This document shows, piece by piece, positions 11,095 to 24,800 of a stretch of 64,000 nt of DNA (position 1 is the first letter of the stretch; each line of letters begins with the position of its first letter). The DNA is taken from assembly GCF_032854445.1 (NCBI RefSeq), contig NC_088302.1:45978521-46042520 (forward strand), read 5' to 3'. Source of the stretch: Liolophura sinensis (taxonomy: Eukaryota > Mollusca > Polyplacophora > Chitonida > Chitonidae). Position numbers and translations under genes: made by a program. Below the pieces are notes generated by a model. It searched no databases. It was not told the origin of the DNA and saw only the letters and a program-made list of their open reading frames with translations.

Positions 11095-14000
11095 ATGTGT
11101 ACAATACAGGGAGTAAAATACCGGAGAACTTAGATTCCTGTATCTTGTACATGGGACCAACCAGGCGAAATCACAGCTGACCCAGACAGAGTTTTATGTC
11201 AGGCCTTATGGTGTTATCTGTGAAGTAGCTGAGAGTACCTGGACATCACAGAGATGACTGTCTGTACTGAAGAAGTACATGTACCTGGTATGTGCACCAG
11301 ACTACACTTGGATGATTGTGGCCCTGGCCCAAGGAAAGGACGAAATGTCACTAGTTTTGCATACTCATTTATGGCGCTAGGTTGTTTTCATGGTTTTTAG
11401 TTAAAGACGTGAGAACAGAAGAGATCTGGGGTATCAAGATCGACATCAAGAGGATTGATTCATGTGATGGATACCTGGTATTGTACTTTCTAGAAGTGTC
11501 TGTTTTAATGATTTTGACATAGTACATTAATCCAGTTACAAGCAGAGCCTGTGGACAGTCAAGGGTTTCTCAGCCCGGTTTAATTGAAATAAATAATAGT
11601 TACAAACAGTACTAATAAAAAAGCCATAATCTGTGTGAAAATTGTAACATTTTCTCATTAGCTGAAGATTAAAAGCTACTTTGAAAATATGGCTGATGCT
11701 GTGCATGTGAATGGTGCCTGATACCTGTATTTCGGTTACTTTTCACATTGAATAGAAATCTCCCAAAGTCTGATAAGAGATATGGGTTATAAAACTTGAG
11801 TTGATCAAGCCATTTTTGTTCACATGTTGCTGGTTTATAGCTTCATGGTTACTTCACAATAACTGAAGTAAGATCTGGTTCCAGCTGGGGTCAGTTTCAT
11901 GAAGCATACTTAATGTCAAGTACCATACCCCTTAGCTAAGTACACTTTTCATTTCCACATCATACATGTACTTCTGGTCATCGTGGTAGTTAAGGGCTTA
12001 CTTTAATGGCTAAGTGAGCTTCTAAAACTGGCCCAACTACCATCTAAACAAAATGACAGATATTCAGTAGGATTGGTGTGTGACAGTTCAAGACTGTTCA
12101 CTTGATGGGTCTTCGTGATTGTACAGTTGTAATGCTAGCTTTTTCAGGGTAGGGACAATGTAGTTTATGAAGTTCAGTAAATGACCTTAAATATCGTCCA
12201 CGACAGGTTTTCTCATTTTGTCTGTCTGAAATTGATCTTAAAAAGCTGTTTTGTGGTTTGTTTGGAAAGTAGGATAATATCTTAATAAAATGTAATTTCA
12301 GCTGCAAAAATAATATTTTATGACATTTTATGGCAGATGTGAGGTCATTTACCGTATGTACATACATGTACAATATTATTGAGCTCTGTGAATATTGAAT
12401 ACATGTAAATTAAGGCTCCTAGTGCATGTACAGTTGTAATAATACGCTTTGTAAGTACAAACAGATATTATTACATATAATTTATATGGACATATGGACA
12501 TGTATAGTGTATGTATGGATTTATATATTGTGAATATTGAAGAAAGATAATAAAATGTATGTCCAAAGACAGAAAAAGAAAATACGCTTGTACTGTTGAA
12601 TTTGGATTGCAGTTTAAAACCACACAAGAGGACTGTGGCATCATAAATATGATATATGGGGAGGTAAGTGCTATTGCCAAGAGTTTATAATGGTACATGT
12701 ACTGGGCATCAGTATTTGGCATCAGCAAACCTACTGGTTAGGGAGTTTCTGCAGCAAAGTGGAAACACATGCAAATCTGAGAAGGAAGTTGTCATATTTA
12801 AACTTAATCTGAAGAATGTAATGTAGGCATTTTGTATTCAATTGTTTCACAGTGTTCCCAAGAATATCTCACAGACAGCAGTCTGGTCTGGTTTTCAGAT
12901 GCCAGACGAGCTCCTGTACTATAATGGCTACAGTAGAGCCAGCCCCATGTGAACATGTGATCTCATGTCCTGGGCTCGTATATACCAAGCAACTTAAGAG
13001 ATAAGTCATAAACAGCACGTGCTTGAAAAGCGAAATTCTGAACAGGACTCATATTGTGCTTGGTACATTGTCCTGCTGTACAAAATCTGTGTACAAATTT
13101 TAAATTTCTGTGAGCAAAACACTTTAACAGTAGCTGTGTTTGAATTTTTGACTTAAGTCTTAAGACGTCTGATACATACAAGCCCAGAGCCAGAGGCCTG
13201 AACTGAGACAGGTCATGCGATCACTCAGAAGTAAAGTGAATATAACTTGTACTCGTCCCTGATCAGACAGAACAAAATAACACAGATATTCAATCACAAG
13301 GTAATACCCAAGCACTGCATTTATTAGAAGGCCTAAATGTACAAGCTCAGAAGCAGTATTTCCTATACAATCAAAGTATAACATGCCCATATATTTGAAA
13401 TTTACATGAAAGCCCAAATTATAAACTTATGTCAGCAAACAAAGTCAGCTGTAGATATGAGAATTCCCCCTGAGCCATGAAGTTAACCATGTTCATGTGT
13501 ACACACAAATCAGAGCCTCAAACACCTTAGACATACATCACATATAAGCACATGAATAAACCAGGGATCAATTCCATTGTTCAAAATGTATATTACTACA
13601 GGTGAAACTGAATGGATTAACTATTATACAGATTAAAATGAAAGTTAATGGGTTACAAACTGTTAATGAAACATTTTGTTCTATAAAACCAGACAGAAAA
13701 AACAAACAAAAAAAGCACAAAAATCTCTTGTGATCTCAAACTTGACAACTACACAGAAATTTTTATTCAATGTGAAGTTGCAGCTGTCATACTAATGTAC
13801 CTTCCCGTCAGTCCTATGTGAGTGAATGAATGCATAGGGTCCAGGGCCTCTAGCCCAAAGAGACTGTAGGGTCAGTAATTAACTGTAATTAATGTAAAAT
13901 ATGAGTGCAACATGTGTTGCCATGGTAGTTACATTCAACTTAGGCTACAATCACTGTGTGCAAGTGGTCCCAGAAGAGTGTATGAGGTCCAGGCCGCGGG

Positions 14001-15850
14001 ATCATGAAAAGATCACAAAATCAGTTTAAGATTGTTATTTCTTACATAACAGGGTCAAAATATTGCTTGACAACGTAAATACTGGGCGAGTTATTGTAAA
14101 ACAAATTTCATCGAAAATAACGGAGCGTGACATACCAAGTTTAATGACTGAAATTTTTACTTGAGTCTAAGAGTCATACTCTCTCTACATCTGCTTCACA
14201 TCACAGTCACCACTAGCAAATTTTGGACAAAAATCTTGAACAACGCCAAGGTCATGGGGGTAATGTGATGAGGAAGGAAGTGATGTCAGAAATCACAAAA
14301 ACTCTTGTCTCAACCCTTATTTCTAGTAATACTAATACAGTCTCCTTATGTAAAATATGCACAACATGGTTCTAACATCTAAAACAATTTTATTGATACA
14401 TGCTGATGAAGTAGTTCCGCACAAGGACAACAGTGGTGAGGCTTAAACTAAAGAAGCCTACAGGCATTTCACAGGTTTCAAAGGTCAAACCTGTCTAGTG
14501 GTGGCAGTGATGTAAAGTGAGGGTAGAGAGCGGCACATGGTCACTATGCCAGAAGAGTTGTTACACATGATGAGTTCATGATGACAGCATGTGGACATGT
14601 CTAACACCATGAAGTGTTCTCCTGAGGAACATCTGTTTTTTTTTTTTTCATTAATATCCCATAGAATGACCACTGCAGACAAATTAATGTATTTAAAATA
14701 ATAATAATAATAATAAAAAAAATTATTAAAAACAAAACAAATTCCGCAAAGGTACATACATACTGATATATTCCAAGGGGACAACTGGGATTCTCATCAC
14801 TACTGTATACTGATACACGCGCTGCATCAATGAAATATGGAATTAACACCTGAACAATTACAACAAACATCTGATAACGCAGTCTAAACTTTGACAACGT
14901 CTTACACTTGTCAAACATAAACTCATCTATGCACAGGTATCTGTACTGCGTTTTAGTGGTATTGCACTATCAGTGTATCCAGTCAAAATATAGCACCTCT
15001 CATAATATCCACAGACACTGAAAATGTGTACACAATTCTTATATTACACCAAAATAATACACATGTACATACAATATGTACTTCTAATTGATAACAAGCT
15101 ATAAATATATGGTGATATTATTTGCAAAAATGTGACAATTTATAATAAAGTGGTAATTTACTTTTGATATACATGAATGTCCTCATCAACTTGTGATCTA
15201 TCAAATTGTCAAACTATCTCCAGTGAACTGTGTTTCTTTACTGTGAACCATGAGATAGCCCATTTCAGATATACATGAATGTCCTCATCAACTTGTGATC
15301 TATCAAATTGCCAACCTATCTCCAGTGAACTGTGTTTCTTTACTGTGAACCATGAGATAGCCCATTTCAGATATACATGAATGTCCTCATCAACTTGTGA
15401 TCTATCAAATTGTCAACCTATCTCCAGTGAACTGTGTTTCTTCACTGTGAACCATGAGATAGCCCATTTCAGATGTACATGTAGAACTATAACAATAATC
15501 TGACAAAGACAGCAGTTCCGGGTATGTCAGAAAAGAATTTTACAACCAAAATTTACAGTACCAATACATATAGCTGATTTCTTGTATGCTGTACTCATGA
15601 ATATTTCATTTCTACATCACCTGGCAGGTAAACCTCCATACTTCAAGCTGCAGTCATCACAGAGATTTTAGAATAGCTGATCATATGCTGTGACCTGTTC
15701 TGGTTTCATATGAAAACAAATGTTACAATGGACAAAAGGCATACCAAAGGCAATCTAGCCTGAGCTTTGTAGAAATGAAACAAGGAATGTGAAGTTAAAC
15801 ATAAAAAGTTAAACTGACATTCTCATGATCTGTAAGGTCGCGTAACTTTG
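11095..15850. other. Convergent 3' flanks of PIBF1 and TBCK, no gene seen
   Basis: This stretch should hold both 3' untranslated regions. AATAAA-type signals occur on the plus strand near 11589 and on the minus strand near 13320 and 13759; I cannot choose the used ones. The open frames here are short and unlike known proteins. The only structure I see is the three-copy repeat at 15166-15475. Confidence 0.6.
15166..15475. repeat. 102-bp tandem triplication downstream of TBCK
   Basis: Three near-identical units begin at 15166, 15268 and 15370 with GATATACATGAATGTCCTCA and end CATGAGATAGCCCATTTCA. They differ at only a few positions, so the duplication is recent. It lies about 0.4-0.7 kb beyond the TBCK stop and may be part of its 3' UTR. 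Confidence 0.95.
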
Positions 15851-18800
15851 TTAGAGGTCAGCAGGAGGAACTGTTAGGAGACCTGTCTGACGTAAAACAT
15901 CTATACCCTTATGTAGGACGCAGGTTTTGGAGTAAGCCAACCTCACCAGCTCATTAGCAAACTGAAACAAAAATTAATGTTCACATCTTACTCATCATTT
16001 CGACATTAAGCATGCCAATGACACGCTCCCTCATGAGTTGGGACATCTGTGGCATGTTGACAAGTGGCAAAAGTCTACATTTTTGGGTGCCCATTTATTG
16101 TCCCAACTGGAGTGTCCTTGTACTGGTCAGGCTGAATGGCCATCATGCTGTCATCCTTCATGTTGCTCAACATGAATAACTTATCCTGTGAGTAAACTGA
16201 CTAGGAGTGGTCATTTGAAATTGGGCCACTTGATTTGAGGAAAACAAACCAATCAGTATACAAATAAATAGTTTTTGGGAGCATGTTTCAAGAAAGGTCA
16301 TTTTAAAACATAACATTTTTGATTTGTGCATTTATATTTTTGCAGAGTGTAAAAATAAATAATATGACATCACATACAAGAGAGATAAAATACTTACATT
16401 GGATGCGACTTTGCCTCTGCTACCCACAACCACCTTGACCTGAGTCTTGTGTGTGTTAAGAGTATGTACTGCTGGGCTGGGCACAAGGTCACCCTCAGGG
16501 CTGAATGCTGTTTGGAATGGTATGTTGATGCTGTTGGGCACCATGCCCCTTTTATACCTGATACCGTGGTTAAGGCTTATTAATCACCCAGGAGATTTAC
16601 TGACTTCACCATTTCACGCTTTACCATTTAAAATTGATAATACTCCAAAAAGTTAACCTAAATATAAATTATTGCAAGGCTGTCAACAAACTGAATAAAT
16701 CCTACGAGTGCATGAAATTTCAACTGCACTAAATACCAAAAGAATAATACGAATAAAAACGGATAATATGCAAACATTTTAAATAGTCTTTCTGTCTAAA
16801 ATAAGAGTTGTGTGAATTCTCAAAGTTGCGGGCATCAATTTAATGATGTTACTCGCTGGCCATCATCATGGTTCCTAAAAGGATACTCGTCTGGTGAGCG
16901 TACATCAATGATAAGCAGCTTAGGCTTGCTGTTCTGGGACTTCTTGGTAGGACTCCTAGAAAAGGCAGATCCCTTGAGCTCACTCAACTCTATTAAATCT
17001 TCAGCGGAAATCCGAGGGAATTTCTCCGCCTTCAGTTCCTCTACAGTCATTGGTTCCATAGACTGATGAAAAACAATAAGATCAGTTTCAAAGGAAAGGG
17101 TTATAATTTGCTATATAGTAAAAATGGTGAATTGGTTTTTATTTACTGATAATTGTTTATTATTTGGGGTTTCTTTTCTATTGGGTAGGCATTAAAAATG
17201 GGCTGTACTTTGACACTCAGTATCTCCGAAACCCTCTTATGTCAGCTTCTAAAAATTTACACACTCAAAAGCTATTATGTCCTAAGTATACAAACCAAAT
17301 TTCTATTTCATCCTTTAAGATTTCTGTTCATGGTACCAAAATCAAAACAGAGTCAAAAACGTATGTTCCGGACATTTCAAAATGATTTCATGACACCTGA
17401 CTGGTGATTCAATGTGGGTCACCGGAATGTGCGTTTTTGAGGCTATGTTTTCATTTTAACCCTGTGTACAGACTACTCCAGCTATGACCTTGAAAATTGG
17501 TCAGTATATTAACAAAATCAAGCCATTTGAATGTCTAAAGTTTGGAAGGGCTTGAACAAAGGATAATGGAGCAATGCAGCATCAAAGTTCAGCCCATTTT
17601 TTTATGACGACTGAATATATGATAAAAAATAAGTTTTCTTGATATACATAACAAAATAAACAATTACACTTAACACACAATCGCCTCCAAATAGAAAAAA
17701 ATTCAAATAAAATAAATCACCAGTTCATTTGTAGGAAGGTCATTATAATCCCGGGAATAGTAAGACACATTGGGGCGGCCATCTTTCTTCTCCTGAATCC
17801 GACGTGGAGGACGTGCATGCTGCCTGTATGTGGCACTCTTTGGAGTACTACAGAAGATTCGAATGGAATCCTGTACCACCTTCTCTATGTCTATTTCTGA
17901 ATAAAGCAGATACAACTATACTTAACAATGTGGATAGTCAATACCATACATGTAATAAAAATCAAATATAGATAGCTGTATTCGTACCGTATGTCAAATA
18001 GAAAACAGGAATATGCAATAGTCACTTATTGTGATAGATAAGGCAACTGACTTGTGGCAAGACTGCATGAAAGGCTTACTCATTCTATGCTTTGTACTCA
18101 TACTGACTTCTGCATGGAGTAAATTTTATTAGTATGTCAATTTTACAGCTTAGTGGTTATAGACTCACAAACACAAAGGATTCAAGATAAAGCGCAGAAG
18201 TCTGTCAAGAGGCTGTAGGATGCTCATTTATTACCTGGCATATCTGAGAAGAGAAGGATGCACTCATTGAACCCATAAGATAAAAGTCTGTCTCTCAGCT
18301 GATGAAGGATGGCTACACCAATGCACAATGGGAATGAGGAGTTGCCTAGCAACAGTGTATCCCACAAGTGCATGATCTTGTGCAAGGGGAATACGTCTGG
18401 GAAATTAAGTGGGAAAACAATGAGGGAAACATCACGGCCATTTCAAAAGCAAATCAGGACAAATAAAGTTTAAACTGTTTCTGAAATATGTCACCTTGGG
18501 ATACACAAATAGTTCTATGCCAAGACCCACGTGCAGAACATGAAAAACATTCATGTGCAGAGGTTTTATGTATTTATTTACAGCAAAGCAGTATCTAACC
18601 AAATAATCTTGCAACATGATAAAAAGTCATTTTTTCTAATTTATAAATCTACCACTGCTATATTTTCTACTGTAAAGAGTTAAAACAATTTCAACTGTAA
18701 AGTTTAATTCATTATTCACTTCTTGAATTATAACCTAGCATTAGCATTAACAATCATCACCTATGTTTGGGAAATACTTTTTTTATTTTACAACAGTTTT

Positions 18801-21800
18801 TCATAAACTGGAAGATTTGTAAGATGCAGCGTATAAGGCGTAAGGTACATTCAAAGTGGTACTCCAATCAAATGAAGGGAAGAATCAGTACTGCTGAATG
18901 TTTTCTTTACAAGTCGCTTGCCAGTCAAGCCTTTTCAGTAAACTCAAACTAATGAAAATATGATTACTTACGGGCATACATTGTCAGAAACCATGGAATG
19001 GCATACAACTGGAAGAAAGCATGACACACAGTCAGATAGTTTAACAAAACTTGTTGAAAAACAAAAGATGAAAAACAGCAAGAAATTACTTCTACTTTAC
19101 TGTACCCCATGGAATTACAACAAGGCAATCTAAATTTTTGTTGTTATTGTTTACAAATCTCTATTACAAAAATATACCAATTGAGGGTGTGTACGTAACA
19201 TCCATATTTATGCATTAACTTGAAAATGTTTTGTTAAGACTTCATTGACATGAAGACTCGGTAAGGTATTGACATACATCAGGTATAAAGCCTATCCCAT
19301 CCAGATGGTTGCTTAATTCTGGGTCGTGGAAAGCTATCAGGTGGGAAAAAACAGCCAGGTATTCTGCAAACAAAACAGAGTAGTACATTTATACTCAAAG
19401 TTTATATTACATTTGTAATATCATAGCATCAAGACATCAGCGACAAAAATGTATACATTAAACAAATTATTTTTGCCTACTGATTAAATGGTTTATTTTA
19501 TATGTTTATTTCATTTGACTTGGTTTGAATGTCAAGTTAAATAATATTTCACTTACTGTGGTCAGATGTATGGTTAACTTGCTAAAGGCAGAGACAAAGG
19601 AGATGAACTGCCTAGAAAACTGTCTAAGTTCTTTGGATACACTCAGTCTGAAACCATTCTAGTACACTAAATACAGAATAATACCATTATAAGTTTTTCA
19701 TTGGCGTTTGTTGTGTGACAAGTTCTTCTCATCAAATAACATAACGAATAAAAAATCAAGAAAATAATTAAAATTATACAGCATTCACCAATTCATCAAA
19801 ATAAGGTGAATCTAATCATCAGCCCATGAACATGTATAACACTTGTACCCAATTATTCCCAGAAGATTGCATAAGTCCAGTTGCTCAAGTCAAGGTTTAA
19901 TAGCCTTGCTGGAAAAACTATATCTACACGTATAAAGGCAGGAAAACTCAGTTTAGTTAGATGCAGAGTGTACTGATTCAGGGAGCTATATTCAAAAACA
20001 CGGCCTAAGTCTAAGGCTTTCTGAGTATGGGGTATTTCTCACGTTACACCCACCAGCCCTGATTTCACTGTGGTTACGTGCTACATACATAGAATCTGTG
20101 TGTACAATATCAGTTCCATGGGGACCATTCCACAAAGACAATTTTGACTTAAAGTCAAAAATCTGAAATATGATTTTAGAGCTTATTTTTGAGCCCTGTA
20201 AATTAAAATTTTTAGCCAACTCATCAATGTTATTGTAAGACAAAAGTGTCAAAATGTCATCTTCCATTATTCAGCTCTAAACAGTGTAACAACATTTTAA
20301 GATTTGACTTACTGTAATTCTTCAACCTTTTCGCATATGAAAAGAGCAACTTTCAGTGCAAAATATCCGCATTAGGATTTTGATTTTGGAGACAACACTA
20401 GACTAGTTGGATCAGCCAATTTCAGAGCTGCACAAAAAGTATAATTTTAACAGTCCACATAGAATAATGCCTTCAGAATATTCTAGAATAAAAACTTTGC
20501 AAACCTGCGAAAAGGCTGAAGAATTACAGTAAGTCATAAATGTCTTTGTGGAAGTTGTCCCAGTTGGTTGAGACAATACCTGAACTGTTAGCAATAACTC
20601 AACAGGAAAAAGTACCAGTCGTGTCTTATCCTTAAATCATTGAGATTGTTTAGCAGTACCAGTAGCAGTTACATTACCATACTCACCCTGGATTACCGGG
20701 GAATTGTCCTTGAGGAAAAACTTATGCAGATACTTTGGGATGAAAGCTTGTAGACAAGCAAATGCCAGGGCTAGAAATTACACAAATAAAAAGCAATATC
20801 CAGATGATTTACATGAACACTGCAAGAAAATGATGCATTAGTACAAACAGATTTGTAGTTTTTGTTAAAAACACATCTTGGCAGAGATCACATTTGGACT
20901 AAGCTTCGACACTGTGGCACATCAGACTAACACACTTTCACACACACCTCATCTGAACACTTTGACAAAAAATGAAAAACAGACATCAAATTTTACACAC
21001 TGACATACATCAGATTTGACACATCCGAAACAAGTCTTACTCCTATTTTCAGAATATGTTTTTTAATGTAGTGAAAAGTTTTAGAGATGATATTAATAAT
21101 GTTGAAGTTGATGATTTCTTTTTTATCATTAATTTCGATTTGTCAACTAAATTTTACAAGTTCTGGTAGTGCAGAATCTACTCAAGAATATCAAAAATCT
21201 ATTCCAGCAATCAAGACATTGTCTCGGGCAAACTAATGTTTTGAAGCATAACGGCCACCTCTAATATATAAATCACATAGGCATTTTATTTTCTCCAAAA
21301 ATGAAAGTAATTTATTTATTTATTTGATGGGTTTTTTTTACGCCGTACTGAAGAATATTCAATTATATGGAAGTGGCCAGTATTATGGTGAGAGGAAACC
21401 ACTGAAGTTTCTCTGGTAAGAAAATGTTCAAATTTAACAAAATACTGTTAAGTGACCCTATATTAGGTGGATGAATAATTCAAAATCATGCAAAATGTGT
21501 CACCTGAGAAATGATAAACTTCAGATGAAATATTTTAGAGCACAAATTTCCATGTTCTATGGGTAAAGTTCTGTGAATCAGTTACAGTGTGAAAATAGAA
21601 TAAAACCCGTGGACTTTTGGTCCAGTGTATAATCTTACCCTCATTGTTAAAGTTGAGTGAGAGGAAAGGGGCCGACAGAGAGTCTAGTCCCTGCCAGTAC
21701 ACATACTGAGGGTGAGAGACAACCCACGCCTTTAAGATCCTCTTAAACTTGACGTGAGCGACGGGAGAGGAGAGCATCTCATCGTACTGGTGACAGCGAG

Positions 21801-24800
21801 GAATGTCAACCTCTATCTGGAAAAGCAATGCAAGGGCTGCAACAAGTCAATCAGTGTAACATAGTCACATGATTCTGCTTAGGACTGTTACACGCATTTT
21901 ATCTATGGAACTGGTGTTTGGGAATTTGACGGTGGACAGCCTGAACTAAGATTTGGGCACTTATCACATCACAGGGAAAGTGACAAGTATGTATAACAAC
22001 AGGTACTTCCTATAACCAATCCACCAAAGCCAAGCTGTTTAAGTTCTGAGCTTACTTGTTCTTGAAGCTCATCAACTCACCTGTCTGTCTGTGGGTGTTG
22101 GAGTTTCCTTGTCAATCATATCAAATTTCCCCTGGACATCTCCCTGAGAAGAACGAGTAGTTAAGGGATATCATATTACAGGTCATAATCATCCATATCA
22201 AACAGTGGTGGATCATTCCAACCCACATATACCTGTACAACCAGATGTAGACAACTTATTACAGGTAACTGTTTCTTTTTAACCAATCCTCTTGAGAAAG
22301 GCAACAAACACATCAATCTGACATATATTCCCACACGTGTAAACCCTGCAATGTTTGCATGAATCATTTAACTCTGGATATTATTAAGTATGTTTATTTT
22401 CTATGTCCTTTCTACTAAACTATTGTGTTAACTTAACCACACATCCATGAGAAATTCATGCTTAATTAATGAGGCCTATTACCTTCATCTCATCTCAACT
22501 TCTATAACAATGTGGCCCAGACCTGTGTTCTGACCTTATCAACTCACCTCAACTTCTAATAATGTGGCCCAGACCTGTGCTCTGCATTCACCGACTCATC
22601 TCCACTTCTATAACAATGTGACCCAGACCTGTGTTCTGACCTTACCAACTCATCTCAACTTCTAACAATGTGGCCCAGACCTGTACTCTGCCTTCACCGA
22701 CTCATCTCCACTTCTAGAACAATGTGGCCCAGACCTGTGCTCCGCCTTCAACGACTCATCTCCACTTCTATAACAATGTGACCCAGACCTGTGTTCTGAC
22801 CTTACCAACTCATCTCAACTTCTAACAATGTGGCCCAGACCTGTGCTCTGCCTTCACCGACTCATTTCAACTTCTATAACAATGTGATCCTGACCAGTGT
22901 TCTGACCTTACCAACTCATCTCCACTTCTAACAATGTGGCCCAGACCTGTGCTCTGCCTTCACCGACTCATCTCCACTTCTATAACAATGTGACCCTGAC
23001 CTGTGTCCTGACCTTACCAACTCATCTCAACTTCTAACAATGTGGCCAAATGTGTGCTCTGACCTCCCAACTCAACTTTTAATAATGTGGCCCAGACATG
23101 ACCTTTGACTTCTCCAACTCATCTCAAATTCTTATGATGTGGCCCAAAGGAGTGCTCTGACCTCTCCAACTCACCTTAACCAACAATGTAGCACGTATGG
23201 GTGCTCTGATCTTTCCAACTCACCTCACTCTTCTTAAAATGTTGCCCAAACATGTGCTCCAACCTTTCCAAGTCACCTCATTTTTCTAACAATGTAGCCG
23301 ACACCTGCTCTGACCTCCCAGCTCTCCTCAACTTCTAATAATGTAGTCCAGACATGAGCTCTGGCTTCTCCAAATCATCTCACGTTCTTACAATGTTGTC
23401 CAAACATATGCTCTGACCTCTCCAACTCACCTCACTCTTCTAACAATCTGGCCAAAACATGTGCTCTGACCTCTCAAACTCACCTCAACATCTCATAAGG
23501 TGGCCCAAATGTGTGCTCTGACCTATCCACCTCATATCGACATCTAACAATGTGGCCCAGACATGATCTCTGACTTTTCCAACTCATCTCAACTTTTTAC
23601 AATGTGGCCCAAACATGTGGTCTGACCTCTCCAACTCACCTCAAATTCTAACAATATCACCTATACACGAGGTCTGACCTCTCCAACTCACCTCAACTTC
23701 TAACAATGTTGCCCAAACATGTGGTCTGACCTCTCCAACTCACCTCAAATTCTAACAATATCACCTATACACGAGGTCTGACCTCTCCAACTCACCTCAA
23801 CTTCTAACAATGTGGCCCAGACATGTGCTCTGACCAGAGGAGGGACATCTACCCGAGCTTCCTTCCAAATATGGGCGCGTTTGTACGGGTAAGCTTTGAG
23901 TAATCTCTCATAAAGCATGATTCTATGGAACTGAAACACAGACTGATTTTGTTAGACGTGTCTAAAAGAATGGCAGGCCATAATGATAAGTTTGCAAAAC
24001 AAGAAAACTTTTCTGTAGGATCAATGATAGTAAAGATTTCGGCAGGGTAACAGCTGCCAACCATCATACAGTGACACAAAAAGGGTCGAAACGATTAAAG
24101 ATGAAATAGTACTCGGTTAACATTAAGTTTTCATTTATTTGACTGATGTTTTACGCCGTACTCAATAATATTACACTTATACGACCCCAACCAGCATTAT
24201 GGTGGGAAGAAACTGGGCAGAGCCCAAGAGAAACCCACAACTAAGTTTTCATTTATGAAAGAGACATCACCAATGTGTGTATGTGAGTTTCCCTTTAGCA
24301 ACCTGACTTGAGAAAACAAACTGCAGATTCCAATGAAGCCCCAAGAAATTGGGTTTAGTCAATAGGTGAAGATTTATCCTGATAAAATGGGCAGTTCAAA
24401 TCACATTTCTGGGCAGTTTGACTAACCTGATACTCTATATCCCTCTCTCTGATTATCAGAGGTAAACTAGCAGTGTCTGACAGGTCTACGCTGCTGGGTG
24501 AACTGGGCAGGCTGGCATTACTCACTGACCTGAAAGGAAGTAATCATGAGGCATCAAGAAACAAGAAACCAATTTCCTGGTAGGATAATAATAAAGCTTT
24601 CTGATCACCAAAACCCCACTGGGGAGCATAAAATGAATGGTGTTGCTATGGAAAAATTGTCATCCACCAATCAGACTGATTTTCATCTCAAAGGGCCTGT
24701 CATACAAAAATGTTGCAAAACTACATCAAGTGCATTTACAATGGTGATGTATATCATTAGTATATGATGCTATAAAGGTTATATTTATTTTCAACTTCAG

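Noticed and set aside
16812-17066. Plus-strand 84-codon frame
   Set aside because: It is antisense to TBCK coding exon 16887-17062, which matches the family on the minus strand.
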